From Hyphomicrobium sp. (GTDB lineage: Bacteria; Pseudomonadota; Alphaproteobacteria; Rhizobiales; Hyphomicrobiaceae), in the NCBI GenBank assembly GCA_013141015.1, contig JABFRT010000030.1:31734-95733 (forward strand): a DNA stretch of 64,000 nt, written 5' to 3'. Below are positions 24,663 to 33,038 of the stretch, one piece after another (position 1 is the first letter of the stretch; each line of letters starts with the position of its first letter). Position numbers and translations under genes: made by a program. The notes beneath the pieces were generated by a model. The model saw nothing but the letters and a program-made list of their open reading frames with translations, had not been told where the DNA came from and searched no databases.

Positions 24663-25576
24663 GCGAGACACTCAAAGGCAAAACAGTCAACGGCGTGTTC
24701 GTTGACGACACATTCGCCGAAGCCTTCGGGATGAGCGGCACCGGCATCATCATCACCGCCGACAGCATGAAGTGGGCCAAAATCGCCGCCGTCACGGCCA
24801 CCGGCTTTGGCACGTCGGTCATCGGCTGCGGCGCGGAATGCGGTATCGACCGCGAGCTGACGCTGGACGAAACACCCGACGGCCGCCCAGGCGTGCGCGT
24901 GCTTATGTTCGGGTTCTCGCCCGACGCGCTGATCGGCCAGGTCAAGAACCGCATCGGCCAATGCGTGCTGACCTCTCCAGGGTCCGCCTGTTACGCGGGC
25001 CTCGACGCGCCGATGAAAATCGGTCTTGGCAAGGCGCCGCGCTTTTTCGGCGACGGTTTCCAGACCGCAAAGAAGCTCGGCGATAGCCGGTACTGGCGCG
25101 TGCCGGTGATGGACGGCGAGTTCGTGATCGAGGAAACCACCGGCTGCACGACAGACGCAGTCGGCGGCGGCAACATGCTGATCGTCGGCACGGATCGCGC
25201 AGGACTTCTTGAAGCGACCGAAGCCGCCGTCGAAGCGATCTCTAAAATCGATGACGTGATCACGCCGTTCCCGGGCGGCATCGTGCGTTCAGGTTCGAAA
25301 GTTGGCACCAAGTATAAGGGCATGTTTGCATCGACCAACGACGCGTTCTGCCCAACGTTGCGCGGCGCAACCAAAAGCGAGCTGGCAGCCGGCTCGTTGT
25401 CTGTGCTCGAAATCGTGATCGACGGGCTGACCTCGAAGAACGTCGCGGATGCTATGCGGGTAGGCCTCAAAGCCGTCACCGACATCGGCGCGAAAAAAGG
25501 CGTCACCCGCATCACCGCCGGCAACTACGGTGGCAAACTCGGCCAGCATCACTACCATCTGAAGGATCTGATCTGA
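24659..25576 (+). CDS. fhcD: Formylmethanofuran:H4MPT formyltransferase (FhcD)
   Basis: A 305-residue protein of the Ftr family, which moves the formyl group between H4MPT and the furan cofactor. Characteristic blocks are VNGVFVDDTFAEAFGMSGTG, TGFGTSVIGCGAECGID and TSPGSACYAGLDAP, ending with GNYGGKLGQHHYHLKDLI. Length is the family standard. It overlaps fhcA by four bases at the front and fhcC by one base (TGATG) at the end, so the three are translationally coupled. Confidence 0.95.
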   Translation: MSETLKGKTVNGVFVDDTFAEAFGMSGTGIIITADSMKWAKIAAVTATGFGTSVIGCGAECGIDRELTLDETPDGRPGVRVLMFGFSPDALIGQVKNRIGQCVLTSPGSACYAGLDAPMKIGLGKAPRFFGDGFQTAKKLGDSRYWRVPVMDGEFVIEETTGCTTDAVGGGNMLIVGTDRAGLLEATEAAVEAISKIDDVITPFPGGIVRSGSKVGTKYKGMFASTNDAFCPTLRGATKSELAAGSLSVLEIVIDGLTSKNVADAMRVGLKAVTDIGAKKGVTRITAGNYGGKLGQHHYHLKDLI

Positions 25577-26406
25577 TGAGCGGCCAAAACCTTCAAAATG
25601 GTTTGACCTTCCGCCTGAAGGCGCCCGCAACCGAGCGGCTCGATCTTTCAGGTGTCAGCCCGGCCAAGCTCGCCAATCTGTCGAGCTACGACATCGCCAG
25701 CATGAAAGTTGGCATGGGCCGTCATGCGCTGACGCTTGGCGACGCGTTCGATATTTCCGGCAGCAACGGCGACACGATCACGATTGAAGGATCTGGCGCC
25801 AGCCTCGACTTTGCCGGAGCGGGCCTATGCAGCGGCACGTTACGCATCATCGGCAACGTCGGCACGTACGCCGGCCGCAAAATGACTGGCGGCAAGCTTG
25901 AGATTCGTGGGCATGCCGGAAGCTATCTGGCGTCGGGCATGACCGGCGGTCTGATCCACGTTTCCGGCAACGCCAGCGATAACCTCGGCGGCATCCTGTC
26001 GGGCGACCGCTTCGGTATGGCTGGCGGCACGGTGGTCGTAGAAGGCAATATCGGCGCGCGCGCGGGCGATAAAATGCGCCGCGGCACCATTGTCGTGCGC
26101 GGCCAAACCGGCGAAGGCGCCGGCACCCGCATGATCGGCGGCACCATTTGGGCGGAAGGCGGCTTCGGCCCAGCGCCCGGCTATATGATGCGGCGGGGCA
26201 CGCTGATCGGCTCCAAGGTCGAGCGCCTGTTGCCAACGTTCGTCGATTGCGGCCGTCACGATCTCGTGATCGTGCGCGTTCTGGGCCGCTACCTCAAGGC
26301 CACCCTCGGCGACCTCGCGCCGAAGCCTATGCCCTTGTTTGTCCAGAAAATTGCCGGCGACATGGCGACCATTGGCAAGGGCGAGATCCTGCTGCCTGCT
26401 GGTTAA
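25576..26406 (+). CDS. fhcC: Formyltransferase/hydrolase complex subunit C
   Basis: A 276-residue protein with the GXGXG beta-helix repeats of formylmethanofuran dehydrogenase subunit C and glutamate synthase: YAGRKMTGGKLEIRGHAGSY, GMTGGLIHVSGNASDNLGG and GARAGDKMRRGTIVVRG. It anchors the other subunits in the Fhc complex. It is the last gene of fhcBADC; the stop is at 26404-26406 and no strong terminator follows within 190 bases, so some read-through is possible. Confidence 0.93.
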   Translation: MSGQNLQNGLTFRLKAPATERLDLSGVSPAKLANLSSYDIASMKVGMGRHALTLGDAFDISGSNGDTITIEGSGASLDFAGAGLCSGTLRIIGNVGTYAGRKMTGGKLEIRGHAGSYLASGMTGGLIHVSGNASDNLGGILSGDRFGMAGGTVVVEGNIGARAGDKMRRGTIVVRGQTGEGAGTRMIGGTIWAEGGFGPAPGYMMRRGTLIGSKVERLLPTFVDCGRHDLVIVRVLGRYLKATLGDLAPKPMPLFVQKIAGDMATIGKGEILLPAG

Positions 26407-26599
26407 TCCAATCCGCATTCTCCGGGGCGCGGGAAAAAATCCGCCCCCGCGTTATCCCCGTATCCCTCCTGGGCGTTAACGTCACACAAGCGTCTTGTGA
26501 CGTGAAACGCGGCGCGCCTGGCAAGCGTAGCTCCGAGAGGTCAACAGAAACGGCTTCGTCTGGTGCGCGGGCGGGCCAAGTTCAGGGATAGGTCAGACG

Positions 26600-26800
26600 A
26601 TGCTCGCAATCATACTTTCAGCCTGCATGGCCAATGATCCAGGCTTTTGCAAAGACTACAAAATTCAACTCAATTCAGACGCCGACCCGGCGAGCTGCGC
26701 CATGCATGCGCCGCCACACTTCGCGCAGTGGGCGCAAGAACACCCCGGCTGGCAGATCAAAAAGTGGCGTTGCACGGCTGCGTCTGAAAACGACATTTGA
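26600..26800 (+). CDS. Small conserved Cys-containing protein, function unknown
   Basis: A 66-residue protein starting MLAIILSACMANDPGFCKDYKIQL and ending HPGWQIKKWRCTAASENDI. Four cysteines and the WQIKKWRC end resemble small proteins that I have seen widely in Rhizobiales genomes; no function is known to me. The N-terminus is mildly hydrophobic. The ATG at 26600 stands alone between fhcC and a clear terminator at 26829, so it is probably a single-gene unit. Confidence 0.65.
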   Translation: MLAIILSACMANDPGFCKDYKIQLNSDADPASCAMHAPPHFAQWAQEHPGWQIKKWRCTAASENDI

Positions 26801-26828
26801 GCGGGCCACTTTTGATGCTGATTTGAAG

Positions 26829-26855
26829 GGCGCGGACATTGTCTGCGCCTTTTTT
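26829..26855 (+). terminator. Rho-independent terminator after the small Cys protein
   Basis: Arms GGCGC and GCGCC, extended by GAC/GTC around a short ATT loop, are followed by six T. It lies about 30 bases after the stop of the 66-residue gene. Confidence 0.8.
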
Positions 26856-26944
26856 GCCTTTAGCGCCGCGATGGGACCTCTGCCCCCGGTAACGTTGGCG
26901 TTGATTGCAGCGAAAACCAATTCTGCTGTCTGAAAGGCCGGGCG

Positions 26945-27766
26945 ATGAAGATATGGCTCCGTTGGTTGAGTGTTGTAGTAGCCACTGGCATATTGGGCGC
27001 AGCGCTGCCGGCGCGCGCGCAGGATTTGACTCAGTTCCTCGACCTGCACTCAGACGAGTTTACCAAAGCCGACTTGACCCGCACGGACGTCGAGAAAGCC
27101 CTCGCCGGGCTCGCTCCGGGAGCGACGCTCGATCTCTCGGGCAAGCGCCTCAACAAGATCAACTTCAGCGGCATGGATCTGACGCGCACCAAGTTGACGT
27201 CAGCGCGCATCAACGGCTGCAATTTTAGGGGCGCCAATTTCTCAGCCGTCAGTCTTGACGGGGCGTGGGCTCTGAAGTCGGATTTTACCGGCGCCAAATT
27301 CATCGGCGCCAGCCTGTTTCAAACTCAGATGATGGACGCACTGCTGGATGGCGCGGATTTTTCCAACGCCATGGTCGGCGCCGACATGTCGCGCGCCAGT
27401 CTGGTCAACGCCAAGTTTGCCGATGCGATGCTCGCGCCTGATCTGACCAATCAGTCGATGGGCCTGATGCGCGGCGTTTTGAAATCGGCCAAGCTCGACG
27501 GCGCGTCGTTCAAAGGCGCGAACTTGAAGCGCTCGGCTTTCGAATTTGCATCTCTCAAAGGCGCGGACTTCGAAGGTGCGGATCTTGAAGGTGCCGAACT
27601 CTCAGGTGCGGATCTGACGGGCGCCAACGTCGCCAAAGCCAACTTTGCCAAGGCCGACATCAACGGCACGAAGCTACTCGAGCTTCGCGGGCGCGGCAGC
27701 GCTCTGGGCTTTGACAGCGCCGTCAATCGCGACAAGGCGATTGTTGACTGGCAAATTGCCCAATGA
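26945..27766 (+). CDS. Secreted pentapeptide-repeat protein
   Basis: A 273-residue protein with a signal peptide (WLSVVVATGILGAALPARA). The mature part has A(D/N)LXX-type repeats from about residue 60 to 245, such as ANFSAVSLDGA, ADFSNAMVGADMSRA and GADFEGADLEGAELSGADLTGAN. They should fold as a right-handed quadrilateral beta-helix in the periplasm. Its 3' end overlaps the convergent DUF1194 gene by 93 bases. Partner and role are unknown; two more pentapeptide-repeat genes lie just beyond on the other strand. Confidence 0.85.
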   Translation: MKIWLRWLSVVVATGILGAALPARAQDLTQFLDLHSDEFTKADLTRTDVEKALAGLAPGATLDLSGKRLNKINFSGMDLTRTKLTSARINGCNFRGANFSAVSLDGAWALKSDFTGAKFIGASLFQTQMMDALLDGADFSNAMVGADMSRASLVNAKFADAMLAPDLTNQSMGLMRGVLKSAKLDGASFKGANLKRSAFEFASLKGADFEGADLEGAELSGADLTGANVAKANFAKADINGTKLLELRGRGSALGFDSAVNRDKAIVDWQIAQ

Positions 27767-28579
27767 CCGGCCGGCAAAGCGCTGCGGCGGCACGAGGCCA
27801 CTGATTTCGATAATGAACTTCTGGCGGATGGCGCGGGCGAAATCCGAATAGCCATTGGCTGGAAGAACAAAGCTGCCCGTTCCTCCTTGAACGTGGGTCT
27901 TGAACCACTCTTCAAGGCTTTTTGAGCCATCCGTTGGCTTAGCCGCCGTGTTGGGTTCAGCGCCGGGCGCAACAACGCCGCCGGTGGTGGCACCTGCGTT
28001 AGCGCCGTCCAAAATCGGCAGTCCGTTGATCGTCACGCCGTTGGCCACGAGTTCATCGCGTACCGTCTCAATCGGCTCGTCGGCGTTGCAGTTATCGGGC
28101 CCGTCGCCCGACACATCGATCACCACACGCAGCGCTTTCGCCGGAATTTGCGGCACGATTTTATCATTGGCCGAGCGCAGCATCTTGGTCATGCAGGTAA
28201 ATTCTCCGCCCTGCAGTGGCAGTTTGCGCACGCGGGCGGCGAGTGCCAGAGCGTCTTCTTTACTGGCGATTTTGACCCACGGCAGCGCCAGCGCGGGGCG
28301 GTCTGCCCACGTCACCATCGAAAACAGAATGCCGCCATTAGGCCCGCCAATGATGGCTTCGATGACGCCCGGGTCTTCGAGCGCTTTGGCGATGCCTTCC
28401 ATCTGCAGCTTATAGCGGTCGCCATCGACCGAGTTGGAAACGTCGATTGAGACGATCAACGCCGTATCGACCTGCGCCTCTTGGGCGTGGACAGCCGGCA
28501 CCAAAAGCAGCGCGGCCAAAGCCATCCGCACCCAAGCCAAAATCCAGATCCGCAATTTAAGCACCCGGTCAATCCTCAC
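27674..28579 (-). CDS. DUF1194 von Willebrand factor A-like secreted protein
   Basis: A 301-residue protein with a signal peptide (ILAWVRMALAALLLVPAVHA) and a VWA-like domain. The metal-site motif DVSNS appears in VDTALIVSIDVSNSVDGDRY, and later blocks RVVIDVSGDGPDNC, VTINGLPIL and FARAIRQKFIIEIS fit the DUF1194 family. It may bind a partner protein through a divalent metal. Its end overlaps the convergent pentapeptide gene by 93 bases, with about 30 C-terminal residues encoded opposite it. It overlaps the next pentapeptide gene upstream by four bases, so these two are one operon. Confidence 0.85.
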   Translation of the reverse strand: MRIDRVLKLRIWILAWVRMALAALLLVPAVHAQEAQVDTALIVSIDVSNSVDGDRYKLQMEGIAKALEDPGVIEAIIGGPNGGILFSMVTWADRPALALPWVKIASKEDALALAARVRKLPLQGGEFTCMTKMLRSANDKIVPQIPAKALRVVIDVSGDGPDNCNADEPIETVRDELVANGVTINGLPILDGANAGATTGGVVAPGAEPNTAAKPTDGSKSLEEWFKTHVQGGTGSFVLPANGYSDFARAIRQKFIIEISGLVPPQRFAGRSLGNLPVNNRLVAIDGAVKAQSAAAPAKLE

Positions 28580-29427
28580 CCGCGCTGAGCCCTATCGAGA
28601 TTGCGCACGCTTTCGAGACCTTTGACGGTGTCGAAGCCTTTGACCCCGGATAGATTGGCGCCATCGAGATTGCAACCGGAGAGATCGGCACCGGTCAGAT
28701 CAGCGCCCGAAAAATCGGCGCGCGATAGCTCGAGATTGATCAATTTTGCGTTGACCAGCGAAGCTCCCGTGAAGCGCGCGAAGGTCATCTCGACTTCGCG
28801 GATCTCAACACCAGTCATCGTCGCGCCGGAAAAGTCCATGCCCGGGCTGCGTGAGGCCGGTGCCATGCCGGCTTCCGCCGACCGGTCGTTGGGACCGATG
28901 CGGGCACCCGTCAAATCAGCGCCGCGAAAATCGGCGCCGTCCAAGCGGGCCGCTATCCGCGTGCCGCGCAACCGGGCGCGCGCAAATATAGGCGCGTCGG
29001 CGTGGTCAAAGTTCGTGCTGCTGAACACACTTGGCGCCATGATGCTCGCGCCTTGCAAATTGGCGCCGCTGAAATCGGCCTTCCGCAGAATGGTCCGGTC
29101 GAGTTTGGCACCGGACAGATCGGTGTCTTTCAAATTGGCGTCCGTCAAATCCGAGCCATAGAGATTGGCTTTCGCCAGGATGGCAGCCTTGAAATCAAGC
29201 CCCGCCAAATCGAGATTGCTCAGGTCTTTGCCGGAGAGATTGACGCGCGCGTGGGCCTCAGCCTTATGAAACAAAGCCGTCACGTCCCGGGCCGTTAGAT
29301 CCGCGGCCAAAGCTGGAATGGCAATCAGGGGCCAGGCAAGCGCAAGCCCGTTGGCGATCCATCTCAATGCTGCCGGGATACATCCCTGCCCCGCATTTAA
29401 AGGCACGGATGGTCTATTGGTCGTCAC
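28576..29427 (-). CDS. Secreted pentapeptide-repeat protein
   Basis: I start this at a GTG at 29427 with GGAGG ten bases upstream; the frame is open to an ATG at 29484. The product (about 283 residues) has a hydrophobic export segment (ANGLALAWPLIAIPALA) and a conserved DLTARDVTALFHKAEAHA before the repeats. Pentapeptides run through, for example, NLYGSDLTDANLKDTDLSGAKLD and ADFSGADLTGADLSGCNLDGANL. It is a paralogue of the gene at 29543-30379: both share the TAR(D/Q)VT - FHKA lead-in and the final LSGV(K/R)G-DTV segment. It overlaps the DUF1194 gene by four bases. Confidence 0.82.
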   Translation of the reverse strand: MTTNRPSVPLNAGQGCIPAALRWIANGLALAWPLIAIPALAADLTARDVTALFHKAEAHARVNLSGKDLSNLDLAGLDFKAAILAKANLYGSDLTDANLKDTDLSGAKLDRTILRKADFSGANLQGASIMAPSVFSSTNFDHADAPIFARARLRGTRIAARLDGADFRGADLTGARIGPNDRSAEAGMAPASRSPGMDFSGATMTGVEIREVEMTFARFTGASLVNAKLINLELSRADFSGADLTGADLSGCNLDGANLSGVKGFDTVKGLESVRNLDRAQRG

Positions 29428-29542
29428 TGTCGAAATGCCTCCGAGATCAGCCGCCATGATTGCCCAGACCGCATGGCCCGGCAAGGGTTGCAGCTGTGAT
29501 CATGACAGATGGACCGGGAGCAAATGAGGCTTGACGCTTGGT

Positions 29543-30379
29543 TCAGCGCACAGCGGTCGCCAAGTTCTTGATTGTATCACCGCCGTTTACCGTATCGAGG
29601 CCGCGCACGCCGGACAAAATCGCACCGTCCAGATCAGCGTCCATCAAATTGGCGCCCGTAACGTCGGCGCCCGACAGATCGCATTTGGAGAGATCGGCTC
29701 CGGCAAAATTCACGTCGCGCAGATCAGCGCCGACAAATTTTGAAAACCGCAACTTTGCCCACATCAAATCGGCCCGGCGCAGGATCGCGCCTGAGAAATC
29801 GCTGCCGCGCAGAATCGAGCCCGGCATACTCGACATATCGGCACGCAAATCATAGGGACCGAGATTTGCGTCCGTCAGATCCGCACCGCGGAAATCGGCG
29901 CCGTCCATCATTGCCGTGATACGCGCGCCGCGAAGATTGGCACCGGCGAACTTCGGCGCGTCACGCGGATTGCGGTCGAGTGCAACATTGATGCTGGGGC
30001 GCAGCAACGATGCGCCAGCAAGGATCGCTCCTGAGAAGTCCGCCGACACAATCGACGCGCGGTCGAGCATCACGCCCGAAAGGTTGCTGCCCTTGAGATT
30101 GGCTTTGGTCAGATCGGACCCATACAAATTGGCGCCCGACAGGCTCGCGCCCTTGAAGTCGATACCGGCAAGATCAAGAAAGCTTAAATCGCGGCCGGAA
30201 AAATCGGGCGGCAACTGCGCCGTTGCCTTGTGGAACGCTTCAGTGACTTGCCGGGCGGTGAAGTCTGCCGCAGCTACAGCCCCGCCCCCCGCAAGCGCTG
30301 CCAACAAGCAGACGAACAGCCCGCAACGGACGGCGCATCGGCCTGCAGCCGTAGATACATTTTTTTCCAGCAACGCCAT
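29543..30379 (-). CDS. Secreted pentapeptide-repeat protein
   Basis: The ATG at 30379 follows a clear GGAGGC; upstream in-frame codons are not coding-like. The 278-residue product has a signal segment (GLFVCLLAALAGGGAVAAA), the lead-in DFTARQVTEAFHKATAQLP and many pentapeptides, such as GASLSGANLYGSDLTKANLKGSNLSG and ADLSKCDLSGADVTGANLMDADL. Near the end LSGVRGLDTVNGGDTIKNL matches the downstream paralogue, so the pair arose by tandem duplication. A periplasmic scaffold role is inference. Confidence 0.83.
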   Translation of the reverse strand: MALLEKNVSTAAGRCAVRCGLFVCLLAALAGGGAVAAADFTARQVTEAFHKATAQLPPDFSGRDLSFLDLAGIDFKGASLSGANLYGSDLTKANLKGSNLSGVMLDRASIVSADFSGAILAGASLLRPSINVALDRNPRDAPKFAGANLRGARITAMMDGADFRGADLTDANLGPYDLRADMSSMPGSILRGSDFSGAILRRADLMWAKLRFSKFVGADLRDVNFAGADLSKCDLSGADVTGANLMDADLDGAILSGVRGLDTVNGGDTIKNLATAVR

Positions 30380-30717
30380 TAGCGCCTCCAGGCATTGCAC
30401 CTCAGTGATACAACGGCTGTTCCAAGCCGTTGGATTACCGGAAATCCATAAAAGTTGTGGTTGGCATTGGCACAATCCCCTTCACGGAGGATCTTAAGAC
30501 CTGCAGCTCAACACGGAGCTGGACGCGAAACTGAGCGGGCTTAAATTGCGTTGTTAATTGCCAATAAAGGGCGGCCGAGCCTATAGCTTTTGTGCGTATT
30601 AGCGATGACCGCAGGAAAGTGCCCGCATCCAAGACGCTGGCGTTGCGCCGCGCTGCGACTTTGACATACCTTCCGATGCGCCGGTAAGGTGCCGATCAGC
30701 AAGCAAGGTGCCCAGTC

Positions 30718-31569
30718 TTGAAACGCAAAATCGCCGCTATTCTTGCAGCAGACGTCGCCGGCTATAGCCGCCTTGTTGCCGAAGACGAGGAGCAAACGCT
30801 GACCCGTCTGCGCGCCTATCAGGCCGTGTTTGCAGACGTCATCAGTCACGCTGGCGGGCGGGTGTTCAAAACGGCGGGAGACAGCGTGTTGGCCGAGTTT
30901 CCGAGCGCCGTGGATGCGCTCCGGTGCGCGATCAACGTCCAGGAAACGCTGCGTGTGCGCAATCAAGCTTATCCCATGAGCCGGCAGATGGCCTATCGCA
31001 TCGGCCTGACCATCGGCGATGTCGTCGATCAAGATGGCGATCTCCTCGGCGACGGCGTTAACATTGCGGCGCGCTTGGAATCTCTGGCGCAGCCGGGCGG
31101 CATTTGTATTTCGAAAGCCATGCACGACGCGGTCAGCAGCAAGCTGTCGGTCAAATATATCGACATGGGATCTCATCAAGTTAAAAATATCCCGATCCCC
31201 GTGCATGTGTTTTCGGTGACGCCAGATGCGCGGCCAGCATCGACCGGCGACCATGAAATCGACTCTCAACCGGCCAACCGCGCAAGCTGGCAGCCACCGT
31301 TGGCCGTCTCCGCGCTTGCCGTTGCCATCATTAGCGCGGCGTTGGCTTACACCGTCCCGCAGCTTTTTAAGGCGCAACCCAAGCCCACAACAACAACGGC
31401 AGTGACCGCTGCCCCGGCTCCAGTGCCGGCCATTAAAGCGCCGTCGCCCACTGTGGACACAGCTCCCCCGCAACGCCACCGTCCACCCCGCTGCACCTCA
31501 GGATGCGTCCCCACCCAAGAAGGAAGCCACGGCTCAACCGGCAGCGCCTCAGCCTCAGTCATTGGCTGA
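30718..31569 (+). CDS. Class III adenylate/guanylate cyclase, membrane-anchored (N-terminal part, frameshifted)
   Basis: Starts at a TTG. Residues 1-170 form a class III nucleotide cyclase domain: metal-binding Asp12 in LAADVAGYSRLV, Asp55 in TAGDSVLAEF, and GDGVNIAARLESLAQPGGICIS. A single transmembrane helix follows at about 195-214 (PLAVSALAVAIISAALAYTV) and then a Pro/Ala linker. Reading after a CCCCC run near 31467 changes to Arg/His/Cys/Ser-rich nonsense, while the next frame continues naturally into the TPR part. One base lost or gained in that run would join the two into one protein of about 475 residues, a common rhizobial layout of cytoplasmic cyclase plus periplasmic TPR. Confidence 0.8.
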   Translation: MKRKIAAILAADVAGYSRLVAEDEEQTLTRLRAYQAVFADVISHAGGRVFKTAGDSVLAEFPSAVDALRCAINVQETLRVRNQAYPMSRQMAYRIGLTIGDVVDQDGDLLGDGVNIAARLESLAQPGGICISKAMHDAVSSKLSVKYIDMGSHQVKNIPIPVHVFSVTPDARPASTGDHEIDSQPANRASWQPPLAVSALAVAIISAALAYTVPQLFKAQPKPTTTTAVTAAPAPVPAIKAPSPTVDTAPPQRHRPPRCTSGCVPTQEGSHGSTGSASASVIG

Positions 31570-32143
31570 AGACCCTGCGGCTGCATTGCGGCTTCGCCCA
31601 ATCCGCTGGACCACGTGCAACGCAGAAGATAGCGATGCGGCCATCCAGGCCTGCGGTGCGCTGGCAGCAGATACGGCCATGACCGGCGAAGATCTGGCTC
31701 TCGCGCAGCGCCGATTCGGTTATGCGCTCCGCAAGAAGGGGTTGCTCGACGACGCGATCACGGCACTCAACGCTTCGATCGCGACGGCCGCTTCAAGCGC
31801 CGCCCATAACGACCGCGGCGTTGCGTATTTGTTAAAAGGGCAATTTGCACAAGCATTGACCGACTTCGATGAGGCGGTGCGGCGCGACGGCAAAAACGGC
31901 GATGCCTGGAACAACCGTGCGTGGACCTACTTCAAGACCAGCCGCAACGCTGAAGCTCTTGCCGACGCAGACAAAGCCGTCGCATTGATCAGCGGCAAGG
32001 CCTACGTCTGGGATACGCGTGGCCATATCCATGAGGCGGCCGGTGACCGGAAGGCGGCCGAAGCGGACTTCGTCCAAGCGCTGTCACTCGAACCCGGCCT
32101 TGCAACCAGCCGCGCCGCCCTCAAGCGCCTGACGGGGCGGTGA
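31562..32143 (+). CDS. TPR-repeat domain, C-terminal part of the frameshifted cyclase
   Basis: The frame opens before 31500 (PQDASPPKKEATAQPAAP-like linker) and from 31562 gives 193 residues with two to three TPR motifs: FGYALRKKGLLDDAITALNASI, NDRGVAYLLKGQFAQALTDFDEAV and WNNRAWTYFKTSRNAEALADADKAV. The segment before them, RWTTCNAEDSDAAIQACGALAAD, has the paired Cys typical of periplasmic Sel1/TPR lead-ins. There is no separate ribosome site, so I take it as the second half of the gene that starts at 30718, not an independent gene. Confidence 0.75.
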   Translation: MAEDPAAALRLRPIRWTTCNAEDSDAAIQACGALAADTAMTGEDLALAQRRFGYALRKKGLLDDAITALNASIATAASSAAHNDRGVAYLLKGQFAQALTDFDEAVRRDGKNGDAWNNRAWTYFKTSRNAEALADADKAVALISGKAYVWDTRGHIHEAAGDRKAAEADFVQALSLEPGLATSRAALKRLTGR

Positions 32144-32193
32144 GTGCTGCGCGCCGGATTGCGTGATAAACGCTGTCCGCAACGGCTTTAATT

Positions 32194-32826
32194 TTATTCT
32201 CCCAGGTTGACCACCTGCACGCGCCGGTTCTCGCTGGCGAATGGATTCTTGCTATCCTTCAACCGCTCAGGCCCATAGCCAACAGCAATGAACTGTTCGT
32301 TGGTCAGCTTGAATTCATCGATCAATAATTGGCGGACCGTCTGGGCGCGGCGCTCCGACAGTGTTTGATTGAGTTTTGAAGACCCCGACGCATCCGTGTG
32401 TCCAGCCAACAGGAAGCTTGAGCCCTTCAACTGAGCGTTCTGCAAAGCGCGGCCGAGCGCATCGATGTTCGGGCGCGCCTTGGGCGAGATTTCGGCTGAA
32501 TTCAATTCAAACAAGATCTCCATATCTTGATCTGGCAAATCCTTGACGGCATCGGCCAGCTTGCCACGCTCTTCCGGGGAGATGGCAATGCCACGCGTCG
32601 ATTTCTGTTTTAACGCCGCAATGAGCGCGGTATCCGGATTGTTGGCCACGCCGCGCGTCGCCCCCTTGGACTTCAAGGCTTCGACAATGCTGGCTTCGCT
32701 TGGTGCACCGGCCGCCGCCGGTGGCGCCGCAGACTGACTGACGGCCGCGCCTGCGGTCAGCAGCAGAGCACAGGCGGCAACGCCGAACGCTGTCATGGCA
32801 GATCGATTGATGTTGGTCGCAAACAT
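32194..32826 (-). CDS. OmpA family protein
   Basis: A 210-residue exported protein with a signal peptide ending near AAVSQSAAPP. The C-terminal OmpA-like peptidoglycan-binding domain is clear: MEILFELNSAEISPKARPNIDALGRALQNAQLKGSSFLLAGHTDASGSSKLNQTLSERRAQTVRQLL, then YGPERLKDSKNPFASENRRVQVV. The middle part has two short KSKGATRGV / KQKSTRGIAI repeats of a kind that resembles OmpA proteins encoded near caspase-like or CHAT proteins. Divergent from the TPR-CHAT gene with 212 bases between. Confidence 0.87.
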   Translation of the reverse strand: MFATNINRSAMTAFGVAACALLLTAGAAVSQSAAPPAAAGAPSEASIVEALKSKGATRGVANNPDTALIAALKQKSTRGIAISPEERGKLADAVKDLPDQDMEILFELNSAEISPKARPNIDALGRALQNAQLKGSSFLLAGHTDASGSSKLNQTLSERRAQTVRQLLIDEFKLTNEQFIAVGYGPERLKDSKNPFASENRRVQVVNLGE

Positions 32827-33038
32827 GGGACGAGGGCTCCATCGGACAATTCAGGAATTTTAGCGCGCCAGCCGGCAGCCAGCAATCCAGCACCGGGATG
32901 TTAAGTAAACCATCCTGACACCGGACCCAGCCCATTGCAGCAGATTTTCCAAGTTTACGGTGTTCCCAGCGGAACAAGCCTGGGCCATTCAATGCTATAG
33001 GGTGGAGCCGGCATTGACTTGACGTGGAGGTTTAACGC

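Noticed and set aside
32507..32992. 161-codon frame opposite and out of phase with the OmpA gene
   Set aside because: Cys/Arg/Trp-rich product without motif; the OmpA frame explains the region.
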